DNA of 57,909 nt from Acidobacteriota bacterium (GCA_021778515.1 JAJYCJ010000008.1:1-57909), one strand, 5' to 3'. Shown: positions 7,240-17,243, counted from the stretch's first letter. The notes: a model not told the origin generated them from the letters alone. Numbers and translations are program-made.

Positions 7240-9534
7240 ATGCGTGAGGTGTACGATGCGAACCGCGGCGAAGCAATCTCACTCCAAACGAACCGGAGAG
7301 GCCGGGCCCGCGCCGGCCTTCGCGCGGTCCTGGCGGCGGCGCTGGTCGTGAGCGCGCCCGTCCTATGGCCGCGGCCTCTTTCCGCCGCGGACGCCAAGAC
7401 GCCCCGCGAGACGAAGGGGACGAACACGCCGGGGGAGAAGGATGGCCTGCGCTATCCGAAGGCCCGCCGCGCCGCCATCGTGGACACCTACTTCGGCACG
7501 AAGGTCCCGGCGCCCTACCAGTGGATGGAGAACCTGAACGGTCCCGAGGTGAAGCGGTGGGTGACCGCGGAGAATCGGGTCACCGATTCGTACCTCGCGA
7601 AGCTTCCCCTGCGGGGCTGGTTTCAGGATCGCATCACGGCCCTCTGGAACTACGCCAAGGAGAGCGCGCCCGTGGAGGCGGGCGGCCAACTGTTCTTCGA
7701 CCGGAACTCGGGCCTGCAGAACCAGTCGGTGGTCTACGTTCAGGACGGCCCGGCGGCCGCCCCCCGGGTCCTGCTCGATCCCAACGTGATCTCACCCGAC
7801 GGCTCCATCGCCCTGGCCGGCTGGCAGCCCACGGAGGACGGCCGCTACCTGGCCTACGAGCTGTCGGTGGGCGGCTCCGACTGGGAAATCATCCACCTCC
7901 TCGACGTGGCCACGGGAAAGGCGCTCCCGGACGAGGTGCGCTGGGTGAAGTTCTCGGGAGTCTCGTGGACCAACGACGACAAGGGGTTCTACTATTCGCG
8001 CTACCCCGAGCCGCCCAAGGGAAAGGCCATCAGCGAGGCCGTGCGGGACCAGAAGCTGTACTACCACCGCCTCGGCACGCCGCAATCCCAAGACGAGCTC
8101 ATCTACGCCCGGCCCGATCTGCCCGAGTGGAGCATCTCGGGCAGCGTGACGGAGGACGGCCGGTATCTCTTCGTCTACCTGAACAACGGAACGGCACCCG
8201 AGAACGAGCTCTACGCGGCGGACCTGGGCGACCCGATGAAGCCCCACGTGAAGGCTCCCCTGAAACCGCTCTTCACCAAGAACGACGCCCAGTACGTGGT
8301 CTTCGGCCACGAGGGTGAGACCCTCTTCGTGCAGACCAACCTGGACGCTCCCATGGGGCGCATCGTGGCCGTGCCGCTGGCTACGCCCGATCCCTCGCAC
8401 TGGCGCGTGGTGGTGCCCGAGGGAGAAGGGGTCATCGCGGAGGCCGCCATGGCCGGCGGCAAGATCCTCGTGGACTCCCAGGTCGTCGCCACCAGCCGCC
8501 TCGCCCTCTACGGCACAGACGGCAAGGAGCTCGCCTCGCTGGGGATGCCGACCCTCGGAACGGTGGGCGGCCTCTCGGCCCGCAACGATTCTCCCAACGT
8601 GTACTACCTCTTCACCTCCTTCCTCTACCCGACCACCGTCTACCACTACGACGTCAGCGACGGAAAGACACAGACCCTCTTCGCACCCAAGGTGGACTTC
8701 GACCCCTCGCCCTACGAGACCAAGCAGGTCTTCTACACCTCGAAGGACGGCACCAAGGTGCCCATGTTCATCGTGGCCAAGAAGGGGCTGAAGCTCGACG
8801 GAAACAACCCGACCATTCTGTATGGCTACGGCGGGTTCGACATCACCATCACCCCCTACTTCTCGCCCTCTCTGCCCGTCTGGCTCGGTCTGGGAGGCGT
8901 CTACGCCGTGGCCAACCTGCGCGGCGGCGCCGCCTACGGCGAGGCCTGGCACAAGGCCGGGATGCTCGGCAACAAGCAGAACGTCTTCGACGACTTCGCC
9001 TGGGCGGCCAAGTACCTCATCGCCCAGGGCTACACGAAATCCAAGCGGCTCGGCATCGAGGGCTACTCCAACGGAGGCCTGCTCATCGGCGCCAGCATCA
9101 CAGAGCACCCGGAGCTCTTCGGCGCCGCCTACGCCGGCGCGGGAGTGATGGACATGCTGCGCTACCAGAAGTTCTCGGGCGGCGCCATGTGGGCCCCCGA
9201 GTACGGCACCTCCGACGATCCGAAGGCGTTCAAGTGGCTGATCGCCTACTCGCCCCTCCAGAACGTGCGCAAGGGGGTCTGCTACCCCCCCACCATCCTC
9301 ACCACCGCCGATCACGACGACCGCGTCGTGCCGAGCCACACCTACCAGTTCACGGCGGCTCTCCAGTGGGCCCAGGGCTGCCCGCAGAACCCCATCCTCG
9401 TCCACGTGGAGACCAACACGAGCCACGGCTACATGCCCACCGACAAGCTCATCGCCCAGGCCGCCGACGTCTGGTCCTTTCTGGCCCACAACCTCGGCGT
9501 GAGCGAGCCGCCCGCCCCGAAGGCCACGAAGTGA
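7240..9534 (+). CDS. Prolyl oligopeptidase family serine peptidase (S9A), exported
   Basis: PYQWMENLNGPEVKRWVTAEN N-terminal domain; RLGIEGYSNGGLLIGA nucleophile elbow; DHDDRVVPSHTYQF; NTSHGY. Confidence 0.95.
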   Translation: MREVYDANRGEAISLQTNRRGRARAGLRAVLAAALVVSAPVLWPRPLSAADAKTPRETKGTNTPGEKDGLRYPKARRAAIVDTYFGTKVPAPYQWMENLNGPEVKRWVTAENRVTDSYLAKLPLRGWFQDRITALWNYAKESAPVEAGGQLFFDRNSGLQNQSVVYVQDGPAAAPRVLLDPNVISPDGSIALAGWQPTEDGRYLAYELSVGGSDWEIIHLLDVATGKALPDEVRWVKFSGVSWTNDDKGFYYSRYPEPPKGKAISEAVRDQKLYYHRLGTPQSQDELIYARPDLPEWSISGSVTEDGRYLFVYLNNGTAPENELYAADLGDPMKPHVKAPLKPLFTKNDAQYVVFGHEGETLFVQTNLDAPMGRIVAVPLATPDPSHWRVVVPEGEGVIAEAAMAGGKILVDSQVVATSRLALYGTDGKELASLGMPTLGTVGGLSARNDSPNVYYLFTSFLYPTTVYHYDVSDGKTQTLFAPKVDFDPSPYETKQVFYTSKDGTKVPMFIVAKKGLKLDGNNPTILYGYGGFDITITPYFSPSLPVWLGLGGVYAVANLRGGAAYGEAWHKAGMLGNKQNVFDDFAWAAKYLIAQGYTKSKRLGIEGYSNGGLLIGASITEHPELFGAAYAGAGVMDMLRYQKFSGGAMWAPEYGTSDDPKAFKWLIAYSPLQNVRKGVCYPPTILTTADHDDRVVPSHTYQFTAALQWAQGCPQNPILVHVETNTSHGYMPTDKLIAQAADVWSFLAHNLGVSEPPAPKATK

Positions 9535-9583
9535 CGCCGCGCAGGCGGTGAGGGCGCTGACCCGCGCCTTCCCACACTAGACC

Positions 9584-9615
9584 AGGCCGCCCCGCTCTCG
9601 CCGGCGGGGCGGCCT
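9584..9615. terminator. Bidirectional terminator hairpin AGGCCGCCCCGC/GCGGGGCGGCCT
   Basis: 12-bp perfect stem between convergent genes. Confidence 0.7.
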
Positions 9616-9663
9616 CTTCTATGCACTTCGGTTCGGGATTTCCGCCCTCAGGGGGGGGCAGGT

Positions 9664-10755
9664 TCAGTGCGTTCGCCGGAAGACGTCGGTGACGACGGCG
9701 TCGTCGCTGATGCCGTACCCTGCGGCGTTGGGCTGCTGGGCGCCGGCCTTGGGGAGGCCGTACATGGCCTCGAGGGTGCGCAGGAGGTTGACGTGGGTGA
9801 TGCCCTTCCCCTCGGTGTAGTCCCCGGGCTTGATGTGCGCTCCGGCGAAGATCGTGACGATGCGGTTCTGAAGGTCTTGACAGAGCTGTCCGCAGCCGCC
9901 CTTCTTGCAGGGCCCGAACGAGCGCGGATCGACGGCGGGGTTGGTGAGGCCGGCGTAATCGCTCCCGTCGTCGCTTTCGTCGAAGGTGAGGATCAGGAGG
10001 CTGTTGTGCCCCCTGGCCCATTGGACGTAGCCATCGAGGTTCTTCCAAAGCCAGGCATCTCCCTTCGAGATGCAGCAGGCCAGCGGCGAGGCGAGGCAGT
10101 TGGGCGGATAGCAGTTGTGCATGTCGTCATCGAGGTCCGGGATCACGAAGGCCACCGTGGGTAGCTCGTCGAAGCGGCCGGCCGAGGGAAAGTCGGAGAA
10201 GGGGAGATTGCAGGAGGTAGCGGCGTCGGGGCCGTCCGGGACGTTGGCGAAGCTGACCCAGGGAACGTGCTTGCGCGCGTAGAGGCCGGCGTGGGCGATA
10301 GTGGAGCCGGCGGCGGGCAGGCCCTCGGCGTAACCTCTGAAGGTCCGCCCCGCGGCCAGGAGCTGGGAGGCCAGGTTGGGTGCGGTGAAGGGGTAGTCGG
10401 AGCGGCTCTTCGCGGAGGGGATCTCGTCCTCGAAGCCCACGCCGTGGTCGGAGCCGGAGAAGAGCCAGAAGTAGTTGCCCTCGCTGTTGTGCTCCTCGGC
10501 GTACATCCGCGTGAAGCTGGCCCCCTCCTTGATGAGGACCCCGTTGATGTAAGGCGCCTTTGGGTTGCCGACGATCTCGTCGTAGTCCTTGTTCTCCTCG
10601 ATGACGATCACCACGTGGTCGTAGACCGGCAGGCCCGCGGGCCACAGTCCCGAACCCGCTTTGGGGGCAGGGGGCGCCGCGGTGGGGGATTCCGCTCGGG
10701 CGGAGAGGGAACCGAACAGCAGGACGATGACAATGAGGACAGCCAACCGTCGCAT
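9664..10755 (-). CDS. Phosphoesterase family protein (phospholipase C/acid phosphatase-like, PF04185 type)
   Basis: MRRLAVLIVIVLLFGSLSARAES signal peptide; YDHVVIVIEENKDYDEIVGN; SDHGVGFEDEIP; LILTFDESDDGSDY; GITHVNLLRTLEAMYGL. Confidence 0.88.
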   Translation of the reverse strand: MRRLAVLIVIVLLFGSLSARAESPTAAPPAPKAGSGLWPAGLPVYDHVVIVIEENKDYDEIVGNPKAPYINGVLIKEGASFTRMYAEEHNSEGNYFWLFSGSDHGVGFEDEIPSAKSRSDYPFTAPNLASQLLAAGRTFRGYAEGLPAAGSTIAHAGLYARKHVPWVSFANVPDGPDAATSCNLPFSDFPSAGRFDELPTVAFVIPDLDDDMHNCYPPNCLASPLACCISKGDAWLWKNLDGYVQWARGHNSLLILTFDESDDGSDYAGLTNPAVDPRSFGPCKKGGCGQLCQDLQNRIVTIFAGAHIKPGDYTEGKGITHVNLLRTLEAMYGLPKAGAQQPNAAGYGISDDAVVTDVFRRTH

Positions 10756-11029
10756 GGGCACCTCCACGGATTTTCCTTCGGCCAGGCAGGACATCCCGCG
10801 CTCCGGCCTCACCCTGATTTCCGTTAGCCGGTCCGCCCCAGCATGGCTCCCTTTGCGGCCTGCCGCAACCCCCGCCGCTGCTCTCGGTGCCGCACCGGAG
10901 ATCGCCCGCTGGGGTTCCGAAGGTACTTGGCGAAGCGGCAGGGGACGCCTGCATTTTGCCGCATGTATCGGGACGACTGACCGCAGGGCCGGTTCATATT
11001 TCACCCCCCCATTCGAGAAGGAGGCACCC

Positions 11030-11160
11030 ATGTCCAAGCATTGGCTGGTCCCCTTTTTCATCCCGGTCACGGGAGATCTCTCGTGCCGTATGCTCCCCAG
11101 GCGCACCAGGGGGGCCGGTGAACCCAGGCGACACGGCGTGGCTCCTGGCCGCATCGGCCC
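11030..11160 (+). pseudogene. Probable truncated/frameshifted ammonium transporter (Amt) 5' remnant
   Basis: GAGAAGGAGG RBS, MSKHWLVPFFIPV..., then in a shifted frame GGPVNPGDTAWLLAASA resembling the Amt N-terminus, with no continuation. Confidence 0.45.
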
Positions 11161-11230
11161 CCCCGCGAGGAGATCGCGCGCGCATCTGGAAGCCCCTGTC
11201 CCGCGGCAGCCGTAAGAAGGGGGAGGAGGC

Positions 11231-11267
11231 GAGCCCGGGGGCGCCGGAACCCGTCCGGCGGGGGCTC
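11231..11267. terminator. GC-rich hairpin GAGCCC..CGCCGGA/TCCGGCG..GGGCTC
   Basis: Complementary arms seen by eye; function not established. Confidence 0.35.
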
Positions 11268-11329
11268 CCGGCAACTCCCTTGGGCAGGCTCAGAAGCGGC
11301 TCGGGGCGCGCGGCAGGAGAGGCAAGGGC

Positions 11330-11390
11330 ATGGGTGAGATCCGGCGGAGGGAGTTCATGAAGATCGCGGGCGTGGGGATCGGGGCGATGG
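11330..11390 (+). pseudogene. Truncated gene start with twin-arginine (Tat) signal peptide
   Basis: AGGAGAGG RBS and MGEIRRREFMKIAGVGIGAMA, then sequence becomes the antisense of the neighbouring small membrane protein gene; stop follows shortly. Confidence 0.6.
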
Positions 11391-11594
11391 CCACTCGGAG
11401 AAGGCGAGGACCCACAGATAGATTAGGCCCGCCAGGGGGATGAAGAAGAGCAGGCTCCATGCGGGGCTGAAGCCGGCCTTCTCGCTGATCCGCCAGACGG
11501 GGATGATGACGAAGATGGCCGAACAGCCCCCAACCGCCAGAAAGAGGGGCATGTGGGGGATCATCAGAAAGGGAAACAGCATCGCAAGGGCCAT
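11355..11594 (-). CDS. Small membrane protein (2-3 TM), C-terminus probably altered by a junction
   Basis: GGAGGAG RBS; MALAMLFPFLMIPHMPLFLAVGGCSAIFVIIPVWRISEKAGFSPAWSLLFFIPLAGLIYLWVLAFSEWP then non-native-looking SPRSPRPRSS*. Confidence 0.65.
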   Translation of the reverse strand: MALAMLFPFLMIPHMPLFLAVGGCSAIFVIIPVWRISEKAGFSPAWSLLFFIPLAGLIYLWVLAFSEWPSPRSPRPRSS

Positions 11595-11691
11595 GGACTC
11601 CTCCTTTCCCTCCTCACTCATACGCCTGCCGGAAAGAGTTGGTTCTCGTCCCACGCGGAGCCGATGGTGATCCGCCTCGCTCCTCCCGAGG

Positions 11692-12189
11692 TCAGTCCCC
11701 GGCCTCGGCCGAAAAGTCGAAGATCTCGGGCTCCACCAGGGTGAGGTAGTCGGGCACGGAGAGCAGGATGGAGTCGGTGAGCGAGCCGGCGTTGAAGGCG
11801 ATGCGGTCGTTCCGGAGGATGGAAGGATCGAGGTGGAGCCGGAAGGGCAGGACGGGGGGCCCAAAGGGGGGAACGGCGCCGGGCTCCAGCGCGGTCATCT
11901 CGAAGAGCTCCTCGCGGGTGGCGAAGCGGAGCTTGCGCGTGCCGAAGCGGTCCTTGATCTTCCGCGAGTCCAGCTTGAGGGCCGCGCTCAGGACGAAGAG
12001 GCGGAACTCGCCCTTCACCATCAGCACGAGGGCCTTCCCTCCCACGGCCATTTCCTCGCCCCGCGCCCGCGCCGACTCCTCCGAAGTCCGCGTCGGCGGG
12101 TGGTGCATCTCGCGGTAGGGGACCCCCCTTTCCGCGAGGAGCGCCTTGATCCGCTGATAGACGGTCCCTTCTTCCATCACGTTCCCCAT
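11692..12189 (-). CDS. YbaK/EbsC family aminoacyl-tRNA deacylase-like protein
   Basis: EMHHPPTRTSEESARARG...GGKALVLMVKGEFRLFVLSAALKLDSRKIK...LEPGAVPPFGPP. Confidence 0.85.
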   Translation of the reverse strand: MGNVMEEGTVYQRIKALLAERGVPYREMHHPPTRTSEESARARGEEMAVGGKALVLMVKGEFRLFVLSAALKLDSRKIKDRFGTRKLRFATREELFEMTALEPGAVPPFGPPVLPFRLHLDPSILRNDRIAFNAGSLTDSILLSVPDYLTLVEPEIFDFSAEAGD

Positions 12190-12316
12190 GGAAAGAGAAC
12201 GATCTTAGCATCCCGAGCGGGGGCAAACTCGGGCGGGGTCCGGCGCGTAGAACCACCGTAGGAATCCGGCGGGCGGCCCCAACGAAGGAGGGCCGGATGC
12301 GGGAAGGAGGCGCGCG

Positions 12317-12958
12317 ATGAGGCGAAGTCGGACGGTGGTTCTGGCGGCGGTCCTGCTCGTGACGGTCTCTTCGGTCTGGGCCGGGGAGAAGGTCCGGTCG
12401 GAGGAGAAGGCCTATCCGGTCTCGGCGGCGGCCAGCCTGGAAGTGGAGGTCCCGGTCGGCGGCGTGGACGTCCGGGCCTACGACGGCGCGGAGGTAAAGG
12501 TCTCGATGAGGGTGCTGTGCGACCACGAAAACGCCGACTGCCGAGAGAACGCGAAGAAAATCATCCTCGACTCGGGCACCTCGGGCAAGGCGCTCCACCT
12601 CGAGGTGAAGGGCTTTCCCGAGCACGAGGGCGGGATCTCCGTGGAGCTGACGATCAGCATCCCACGCGGGCTCGATCTCTCGGTGAACGTGGGTGTGGGG
12701 CGGTGCGACGTGGAGGGGCTCTCGCGCGAGGTCAAGCTGGAGGTGGGGGTCGGCAAGGCGACGGTGACGGGCAAGGCCTCCGCCGTGAGCTCCGTGAAAC
12801 TCGATGCGGGCGTGGGCAGCGCCAAGCTGAGCGTGCCCGGGGCCAGACCCAAGGCCGAGGGCTTCATCGGCAAGAGCCTCTCCTGGTCCGAGGGCAAGGG
12901 TTCGGCCAGCATCTCCGCGGACGTGGGCGTGGGCGACGTCAAGGTGGAGCTGGACTAG
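12317..12958 (+). CDS. Secreted DUF4097-like repetitive beta-structure protein
   Basis: Signal peptide then repeated VEVPVGGVDVRAYDG / VNVGVGRCDVEGLS / LEVGVGKATVTGKA / DAGVGSAKLSV / ADVGVGDVKVEL units. Confidence 0.7.
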   Translation: MRRSRTVVLAAVLLVTVSSVWAGEKVRSEEKAYPVSAAASLEVEVPVGGVDVRAYDGAEVKVSMRVLCDHENADCRENAKKIILDSGTSGKALHLEVKGFPEHEGGISVELTISIPRGLDLSVNVGVGRCDVEGLSREVKLEVGVGKATVTGKASAVSSVKLDAGVGSAKLSVPGARPKAEGFIGKSLSWSEGKGSASISADVGVGDVKVELD

Positions 12959-13006
12959 AGGGCCCCCCCGGCAGTCGCGGGCCGGCTTGCTCGCCCTGTT
13001 CCCCGA

Positions 13007-14083
13007 TCAGCCCTCGGGAGGAGGCTGCGGCTCCCCGGGAGGCGGCACCTGGAGCGGCGGCTGGATCTCCTCCGAAAGGCCTTGCGGCAGCGGTTCCTCG
13101 GCCACGGACCCGAATTGCGGCGGCGGGGGCTGCTCGGGCGAGGTGCCGGTGGCGCTCGCCGGGGGAGCCTCGGAGAAGAGGTGCCACTCGTCGCCGAACT
13201 GCTCCAGAAAGGCCACCGAGTAGGCCCTCATGAAGACGAAGATCGGAAGGAAGACCACCGAGCTGAGGTAGGGCAGGCCGGCGATGCAGCAGGTGATGCA
13301 GGTGCCGAGGGTGATGATGACGCCGGCGGCGAGAGCCAGAAAGAGCTTCAGGAGGTAGAAGAGCAGGAAGGCGCCGACCCGGCCGGGCAGGAGCTCTTCG
13401 CGGAAGGCGCGAAAGCCGGCCATCACGGTGATCTCCCTCCTGGCCATCACGGGCACCACGAAGTCGGCCAGCACAAGGTTGATCATCAGCAGAATGAGGA
13501 CCAGTGGCACCACGAGGACGACGAAGAGGGCCACGGCGAGCAGCCCTCGTCCACCGAAGACACTCGCGCGGATGGAGGGCCACGCTATGAAAAGGCAGAG
13601 GGCCGAGATGGCCGTCACCGCCGCAAGGCCCACCAGACCCAGCAAGAAGCGCAAGAGAAAGAGGCTGTTGCCCAGCTTTCGAAAGCGGCGCCACGGTTCC
13701 GTCACGGCGCCCCGATTGCGCAGTACGCCATCGAGGAACATGAACTGCCCGCGGCTGCCGAGCCACTGCAGGAGGGCACCGAGGGCCACGCCGAGAAGCA
13801 CGACCACGGCGCCGATGGCGACGACGAGGGTGAGGTGGCCCATCACCCAGGCGGAGATGTGGTCGAAGGAGGGCGGCAGGGGTTCCCTTCTGCGCAGGAA
13901 GGGGTTGCTTCGGAAATTGGCCGCGCCGCCACCAGGCCCGCCTTCGCCCAGGGCGGCCAGGAAGGCGCAGAAGCCCAGGACGAACCATTTCTTCAGGTCG
14001 AAGGGCGAGAAACAGATGCGGAGGGTATGGTGCAGGGCACTCTCGACGGCATCCAGGACGGACACGCTCCGATCACTCGCCAT
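13007..14083 (-). CDS. Multi-TM membrane protein (DUF7544-like)
   Basis: SALHHTLRICFSPFDLKKWFVLGFCAFLAALGEGG, several TM helices, proline-rich C-terminus. Confidence 0.7.
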   Translation of the reverse strand: MASDRSVSVLDAVESALHHTLRICFSPFDLKKWFVLGFCAFLAALGEGGPGGGAANFRSNPFLRRREPLPPSFDHISAWVMGHLTLVVAIGAVVVLLGVALGALLQWLGSRGQFMFLDGVLRNRGAVTEPWRRFRKLGNSLFLLRFLLGLVGLAAVTAISALCLFIAWPSIRASVFGGRGLLAVALFVVLVVPLVLILLMINLVLADFVVPVMARREITVMAGFRAFREELLPGRVGAFLLFYLLKLFLALAAGVIITLGTCITCCIAGLPYLSSVVFLPIFVFMRAYSVAFLEQFGDEWHLFSEAPPASATGTSPEQPPPPQFGSVAEEPLPQGLSEEIQPPLQVPPPGEPQPPPEG

Positions 14084-14282
14084 GGTATTCCTCCTGCCTC
14101 CGGCGGCGCCTCAGCGAGGCCGGTCCTTGCTCCTGCCATCGCATCTCGAGGGCGTCGCCGCCGGTGGTTCGCACCACAAGCATACCCCGCGGCAGGGCCC
14201 CCAACAAGCTCAACGGCACTTCCATGGCGGAGGCAACTGGCCTACAGTAATGCTTCGGTGAGGGCGAGAGGAGGAGTGGCGC

Positions 14283-14990
14283 ATGGGCAGGATGCACTTT
14301 GAGGCCGCGGACGGAATCGGCCGGATCCTCTTGGACGACGGCAAGGTCAACGCCATGGACCGGGAATTCTTCGCCGACCTGAACCAGGCCCTGGACCGGG
14401 CCGAGGGGGAAGCGGTGCGTGCGCTCGTGGTGCAGGGCAGGGAGGGTTTCTTCTCCGCCGGCCTCAACGTGAAGCTGCTCCCCTCCCTGGGACCGAAGGA
14501 GCTGGATGGGCTGGTCGAGGCCTTCGCGCGCACGATCCTGCGGGTGTTCACCTTCCCGTGCCCCACCGTGGCGGCCTGCACGGGCCACGCCATCGCAGGG
14601 GGGGCGCTACTCGCCTTCGCCTGCGATCTGAGGTTCGTGCTCGATGGTCCCTTCAAGGTGCAGATGAACGAGGTGGCCGCGGGGCTCGCCCTGCCCACCT
14701 GGGCGCTGCTCGTGGCCCAGACGGCGATCCCTCCCCGGCGCCACGCCGAGCTCCTCCTCCACGCCAGGGCCTGTTCGCCCGGCCAGGCGGTGCAGTGGGG
14801 GCTCTTTGCCGGGGCACCGGCCACGCCGGAGGCGCTCGAACGGGCCGCCTCCGAGGCGGCGCGGGAACTGCTCCCGCTCGATCGCGCCGCCTACGGGGAA
14901 ACCAAACTCCGGATGCGGGCCGGGACGGTGGAGCGCGCCCTGGCGCTCCTGCCCTCCGAACTTCCGACGCGCCTGCCCTTCAGGGGATGA
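14283..14990 (+). CDS. Enoyl-CoA hydratase/isomerase family protein
   Basis: LVVQGREGFFSAGLNVKLL, CTGHAIAGGALLAFACDLRF. Confidence 0.88.
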   Translation: MGRMHFEAADGIGRILLDDGKVNAMDREFFADLNQALDRAEGEAVRALVVQGREGFFSAGLNVKLLPSLGPKELDGLVEAFARTILRVFTFPCPTVAACTGHAIAGGALLAFACDLRFVLDGPFKVQMNEVAAGLALPTWALLVAQTAIPPRRHAELLLHARACSPGQAVQWGLFAGAPATPEALERAASEAARELLPLDRAAYGETKLRMRAGTVERALALLPSELPTRLPFRG

Positions 14991-15048
14991 GGATGGGGCA
15001 GGAAGAAGCGCGGCGCACCCTCGCCGTCTCGCGCTAGAGGAGCCAGCC

Positions 15049-16014
15049 ATGGCGGAGAACAAGGCGCGCATCGCCGCCATCGACCACTTTCGCGGCCTGA
15101 CCATCCTGCTCATGGTCGTCGTCAACTTCCTGGACGGCGCCGTGCACGTGTGGCCGACGCTGAAGCACAGCCCCGACGTGGGGCTCACGCTCACGGATCT
15201 GGTGGCGCCTTTCTTCTACTTCGCCATCGGCCTCACCTACGGCCCCTCGGTGAGGCGGCGCATCGCCAGGGTGGGCCGCGACGCGGCCATGCAGCACCTA
15301 TTCGAGCGCTACGCGGCCATCCTGGGCCTGGGCTACCTCATTTCGGCGGTGGGCCACGTGGTGGGCATACCCCAGGGCGGGCAGTACTGGGGCGTGCTTC
15401 AGGCCATCGGCATGGCGGGTCTCGTGGCCATTCCCTTCATCCTGCTGCCGATCTGGGTGCGGGCGCTCTCTGGGCTGCTCCTGCTTCTCGCCTACCACCT
15501 CCTCCTCTATGACGGCTGGCTCTCCGTCGTGAAGGCAGCCTCCCACGGCGGCATCCAGGGCTCCATGGCCTGGTCGGCCATGCTGCTGCTGGCCACGGCG
15601 CTGGGCGATCTCTACGCCGATGAGCGGCACCGCCGGTGGCTCCCGTGGGCGGGCCTCCTCCTGGTGGCCGCGGGGATCGCGCTTGCTCCCCTCTCGCCCG
15701 TGAGCAAGGCGCGCGTCTCGCCCACCTACGTCCTCGTCACCACCGGCCTGGGCGCCCTCGTCTTCTGGGTCTTTCACCGGGCCGAGCGGCTCCTCGTGAA
15801 GGGGCCTCGGCTGCTCGCCGCCTGGGGACGGAACCCTCTCTTCCTCTACCTCCTGCAGTTCGGCATGCTGGGCCCCTTCTACGTCCTGCTGGGGGACGCC
15901 CTCTACGCCCAGGCGCCGGGGTGGCTCCTGGCCCTGGAGGATGCGGCCGTCATCGGGGTGTTGAGCGCCATCGCGCTGGCTCTGGACCGGCGGGGGTGGA
16001 CGTGGAGCCTGTGA
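15049..16014 (+). CDS. DUF1624/DUF5009 (HGSNAT-like) membrane acyltransferase-family protein
   Basis: RIAAIDHFRGLTILLMVVVNFLDGA, multiple TM segments. Confidence 0.75.
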   Translation: MAENKARIAAIDHFRGLTILLMVVVNFLDGAVHVWPTLKHSPDVGLTLTDLVAPFFYFAIGLTYGPSVRRRIARVGRDAAMQHLFERYAAILGLGYLISAVGHVVGIPQGGQYWGVLQAIGMAGLVAIPFILLPIWVRALSGLLLLLAYHLLLYDGWLSVVKAASHGGIQGSMAWSAMLLLATALGDLYADERHRRWLPWAGLLLVAAGIALAPLSPVSKARVSPTYVLVTTGLGALVFWVFHRAERLLVKGPRLLAAWGRNPLFLYLLQFGMLGPFYVLLGDALYAQAPGWLLALEDAAVIGVLSAIALALDRRGWTWSL

Positions 16015-16028
16015 GGCTGGCCCTTTCC

Positions 16029-16055
16029 GGAACGCCCCCTCTTTTCGGGGGAGGT
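16029..16055. terminator. Hairpin GAACgCCCCC...GGGGGaGGTTC
   Basis: Inverted repeat read directly downstream of the acyltransferase-family gene. Confidence 0.4.
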
Positions 16056-16099
16056 TCTGGGCCGACGGACTGGAGGACACTGCTTTTCGAAGGACCCGC

Positions 16100-17227
16100 A
16101 TGGCCGTGAGAACCGGATCGGAAAGAAAACAGAACGGCACCCCCACCGTCAAGAACCTGGGCACGGCCGTCTTCAAAGACCTGCAAAAGGGCGGCCTGAG
16201 CCGCACCCTCAGGCGGGACATGGAAGAGCTCTACGAGTTCTACCTGGATGAGGCCTCGCGCGAGCGGTTGAGGAACATGGGCCGCCTCCGGCGCTGGCTC
16301 TCGATCGCCGTATGGCTCGTGAAGAACCTCATCATGAGACTGCCCCCGGCCCGCAGGCTCCTGCTCCTGGGGGCCTTCCTGCTCCTCTTTTTCAACGACG
16401 TCTCGATCGACACCGGCCGCGTGAACCTCACCCTCAGCATGTCGATCTTCAGCTTCGCGATCGTCCTGGTGATCCTCATGCTCGAGCTGAAGGACAAGCT
16501 CCTGGCGCGGGACGAGCTGGAGGCTGGGCGCGCCGTGCAGCTCGCCCTCCTGCCCCGCGACAACCCCCTCCTGGCCGGGTGGGAGACCTGGCTCTTCACG
16601 CGGCCCGCCAACGACGTGGGCGGCGACCTCGTGGACTATCTCTCGCTCCCCCCCGACGGACTGGGGCTCACCCTCGGGGACGTCTCGGGCAAGGGGCTGC
16701 CGGCCGCCCTCCTCATGGCCAAGCTCCAGTCCACCCTGCGCGCCCTGGCCCCCGAGTGCACAGGCCTCGCCGAGCTGGGCCGGCGCGTCAACCAGATCCT
16801 CTGCCGGGACGGGGTCCCCGGCAAGTTCGCCACGCTGCTCTACCTGCGGGTGGCCCCCGGGGACGGGGCGGTGAGGCTGCTGAACGCCGGCCACATGCCG
16901 CCGCTGGTGCTTCACGAGGGCCGGGTCCACACCCTTCCGCCCGTGGCGAAGCCCCTCGGCATCCTCCCCGACGCCGAGTTCGTGGAGCAGCGCATGGAGC
17001 TGGCCCAGGGCGACCTGCTCGTGGCCTATTCGGACGGCCTCAGCGAGGCCCGGAGCCCGCGGGGCGAGTTCTTCGGCGAGGAGCGCCTGACGGCCCTCCT
17101 GCCGGGTCTCTCGGGTCTCACCGCCGAGGAGGCGGGCCGGCGCATCCTCGAGGAGGAGGCGGCCTTCTCGGGGGACGGCCATCCCTTCGACGACCTGTCT
17201 TTGGTCGTTCTCAGGCGGGTGGTGTGA
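16100..17227 (+). CDS. Membrane-anchored SpoIIE/RsbU-type PP2C phosphatase
   Basis: TM segments, AVQLALLPRDNPLLAGWE, DVGGDLVDYLSL, LGDVSGKGLPAALLMAKL, LVAYSDGLSEARS. Confidence 0.92.
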   Translation: MAVRTGSERKQNGTPTVKNLGTAVFKDLQKGGLSRTLRRDMEELYEFYLDEASRERLRNMGRLRRWLSIAVWLVKNLIMRLPPARRLLLLGAFLLLFFNDVSIDTGRVNLTLSMSIFSFAIVLVILMLELKDKLLARDELEAGRAVQLALLPRDNPLLAGWETWLFTRPANDVGGDLVDYLSLPPDGLGLTLGDVSGKGLPAALLMAKLQSTLRALAPECTGLAELGRRVNQILCRDGVPGKFATLLYLRVAPGDGAVRLLNAGHMPPLVLHEGRVHTLPPVAKPLGILPDAEFVEQRMELAQGDLLVAYSDGLSEARSPRGEFFGEERLTALLPGLSGLTAEEAGRRILEEEAAFSGDGHPFDDLSLVVLRRVV

Positions 17228-17243
17228 CGAAGCCCGGGCTTCC

